Source: Inquilinus sp052078665
GTDB lineage: Bacteria > Pseudomonadota > Alphaproteobacteria > DSM-16000 > Inquilinaceae
Length of the DNA: 64,000 nt
Assembly: GCF_052078665.1 (NCBI RefSeq)
Contig: NZ_JBQJIK010000013.1
Span: 51,794 to 115,793 of the forward strand
Reading direction: 5' to 3'
The position numbers and the translations under genes are program-made. Of the stretch, positions 63,795-64,000 are shown one piece after another; within the stretch, counting starts at the first letter, position 1; every line of letters starts with the position of its first letter. The notes beneath the pieces are model-generated. The model worked only from the letters and a program-made list of their open reading frames with translations. It was not told where the DNA came from and searched no databases.

Positions 63795-64000
63795 ATGCCG
63801 GTCCTGCGCCCCCTCACGGTCCTGGCCGACGCCGCCCGACGGGCGCTGCGGATCGCCGCGCTGATCCTGGGCCGGATCGGCCCGGCCCGGCGGCGCCGCG
63901 CCGCCGAGGATCGGGTGCTGGCGGCCCTGGCCGAGAGGTTCCCGGACGCGCCGGAGCATTGGCTGCGCTTCATCGCCGAGCGCGCGCCGGCCCTGGCCGG
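63795..64000 (+). CDS. Partial hypothetical gene of the tail-like cluster (3' end outside window)
   Basis: The first 68 residues are visible, starting MPVLRPLTVLADAARRALRIAALILGRIG after the ATG at 63795 (a GTG at 63792 is an alternative). Arg/Ala-rich helices ending PEHWLRFIAERAPALAG. It begins 4 bases after the tube gene stop, so it belongs to the same transcription unit. No family recognised from the fragment. Confidence 0.6.
   Translation, partial: MPVLRPLTVLADAARRALRIAALILGRIGPARRRRAAEDRVLAALAERFPDAPEHWLRFIAERAPALA

Overview
This window is about 70% GC and looks like an alphaproteobacterium of the Rhodospirillales (Inquilinus/Azospirillum-like). The gene order eno-ftsB-pdhABC-lpd-lipA-ratA, then cinA-pgpA-ispDF, then ntrB-ntrC-ntrY-ntrX-dat-hfq-hflX is typical of that order, and PdhB carries an N-terminal lipoyl domain as alphaproteobacterial PdhB proteins do. 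The genus is an inference; no rRNA or tRNA gene was seen.

Layout. 1-8182: housekeeping run of partial enolase, FtsB, pyruvate dehydrogenase complex, lipoate synthase and RatA. 8137-10530: a secreted alpha/beta hydrolase and a Phd/PemK-like toxin-antitoxin module flanked by a 54-bp imperfect direct repeat derived from the cinA 3' end. 10609-13835: cinA, pgpA, ispDF and an OmpA-family protein. 14095-24246: nitrogen two-component cluster, D-amino acid aminotransferase, hfq, hflX, an inositol-phosphatase-family gene and an FKBP. 24377-28979: two tandem RTX proteins behind near-identical promoters; a third RTX gene lies at 38208. 28990-38108: mazG, lipoprotein, EamA transporter, AraC regulator, then a less GC-rich accessory stretch (DUF1444-like protein, a frameshifted remnant, a large coiled-coil membrane protein with an AT-rich core), and an M4 protease with its emfourin-type inhibitor. 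39764-43195: dadA-alr with a divergent Lrp regulator. 43200-51797: transport and signalling genes, including a Crp-type regulator fused to a receiver domain and a divergent HWE histidine kinase with a single-domain receiver.

51811-64000 is the notable accessory island. On the minus strand a near-consensus promoter (59830-59859) precedes two tandem TIR-domain genes, a 1177-residue nSTAND1 NTPase with a membrane segment, an 89-residue exported-type peptide ending GNWWNQWGNLWRNF, and a radical SAM/SPASM maturase of the GrrM/OscB type. Spacing is 48, 11 and 5 bases, then a 16-base overlap, so the five genes look like one operon. The peptide has three W-x-N motifs in a strict four-residue period, the pattern expected for three-residue cyclophane (triceptide) formation. 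A GH19/peptidoglycan-binding hydrolase follows, and a DUF4231 (SLATT-like) membrane protein precedes the operon. On the plus strand, a contractile-injection/phage-tail-like cluster starts at 61389 (Pvc16-like protein, sheath, tube) and runs off the end of the window. The most interesting reading is a TIR/STAND signalling module wired to a cyclophane RiPP, similar in parts list to the actinobacterial FxSxx-COOH system but built on GrrM-type components.
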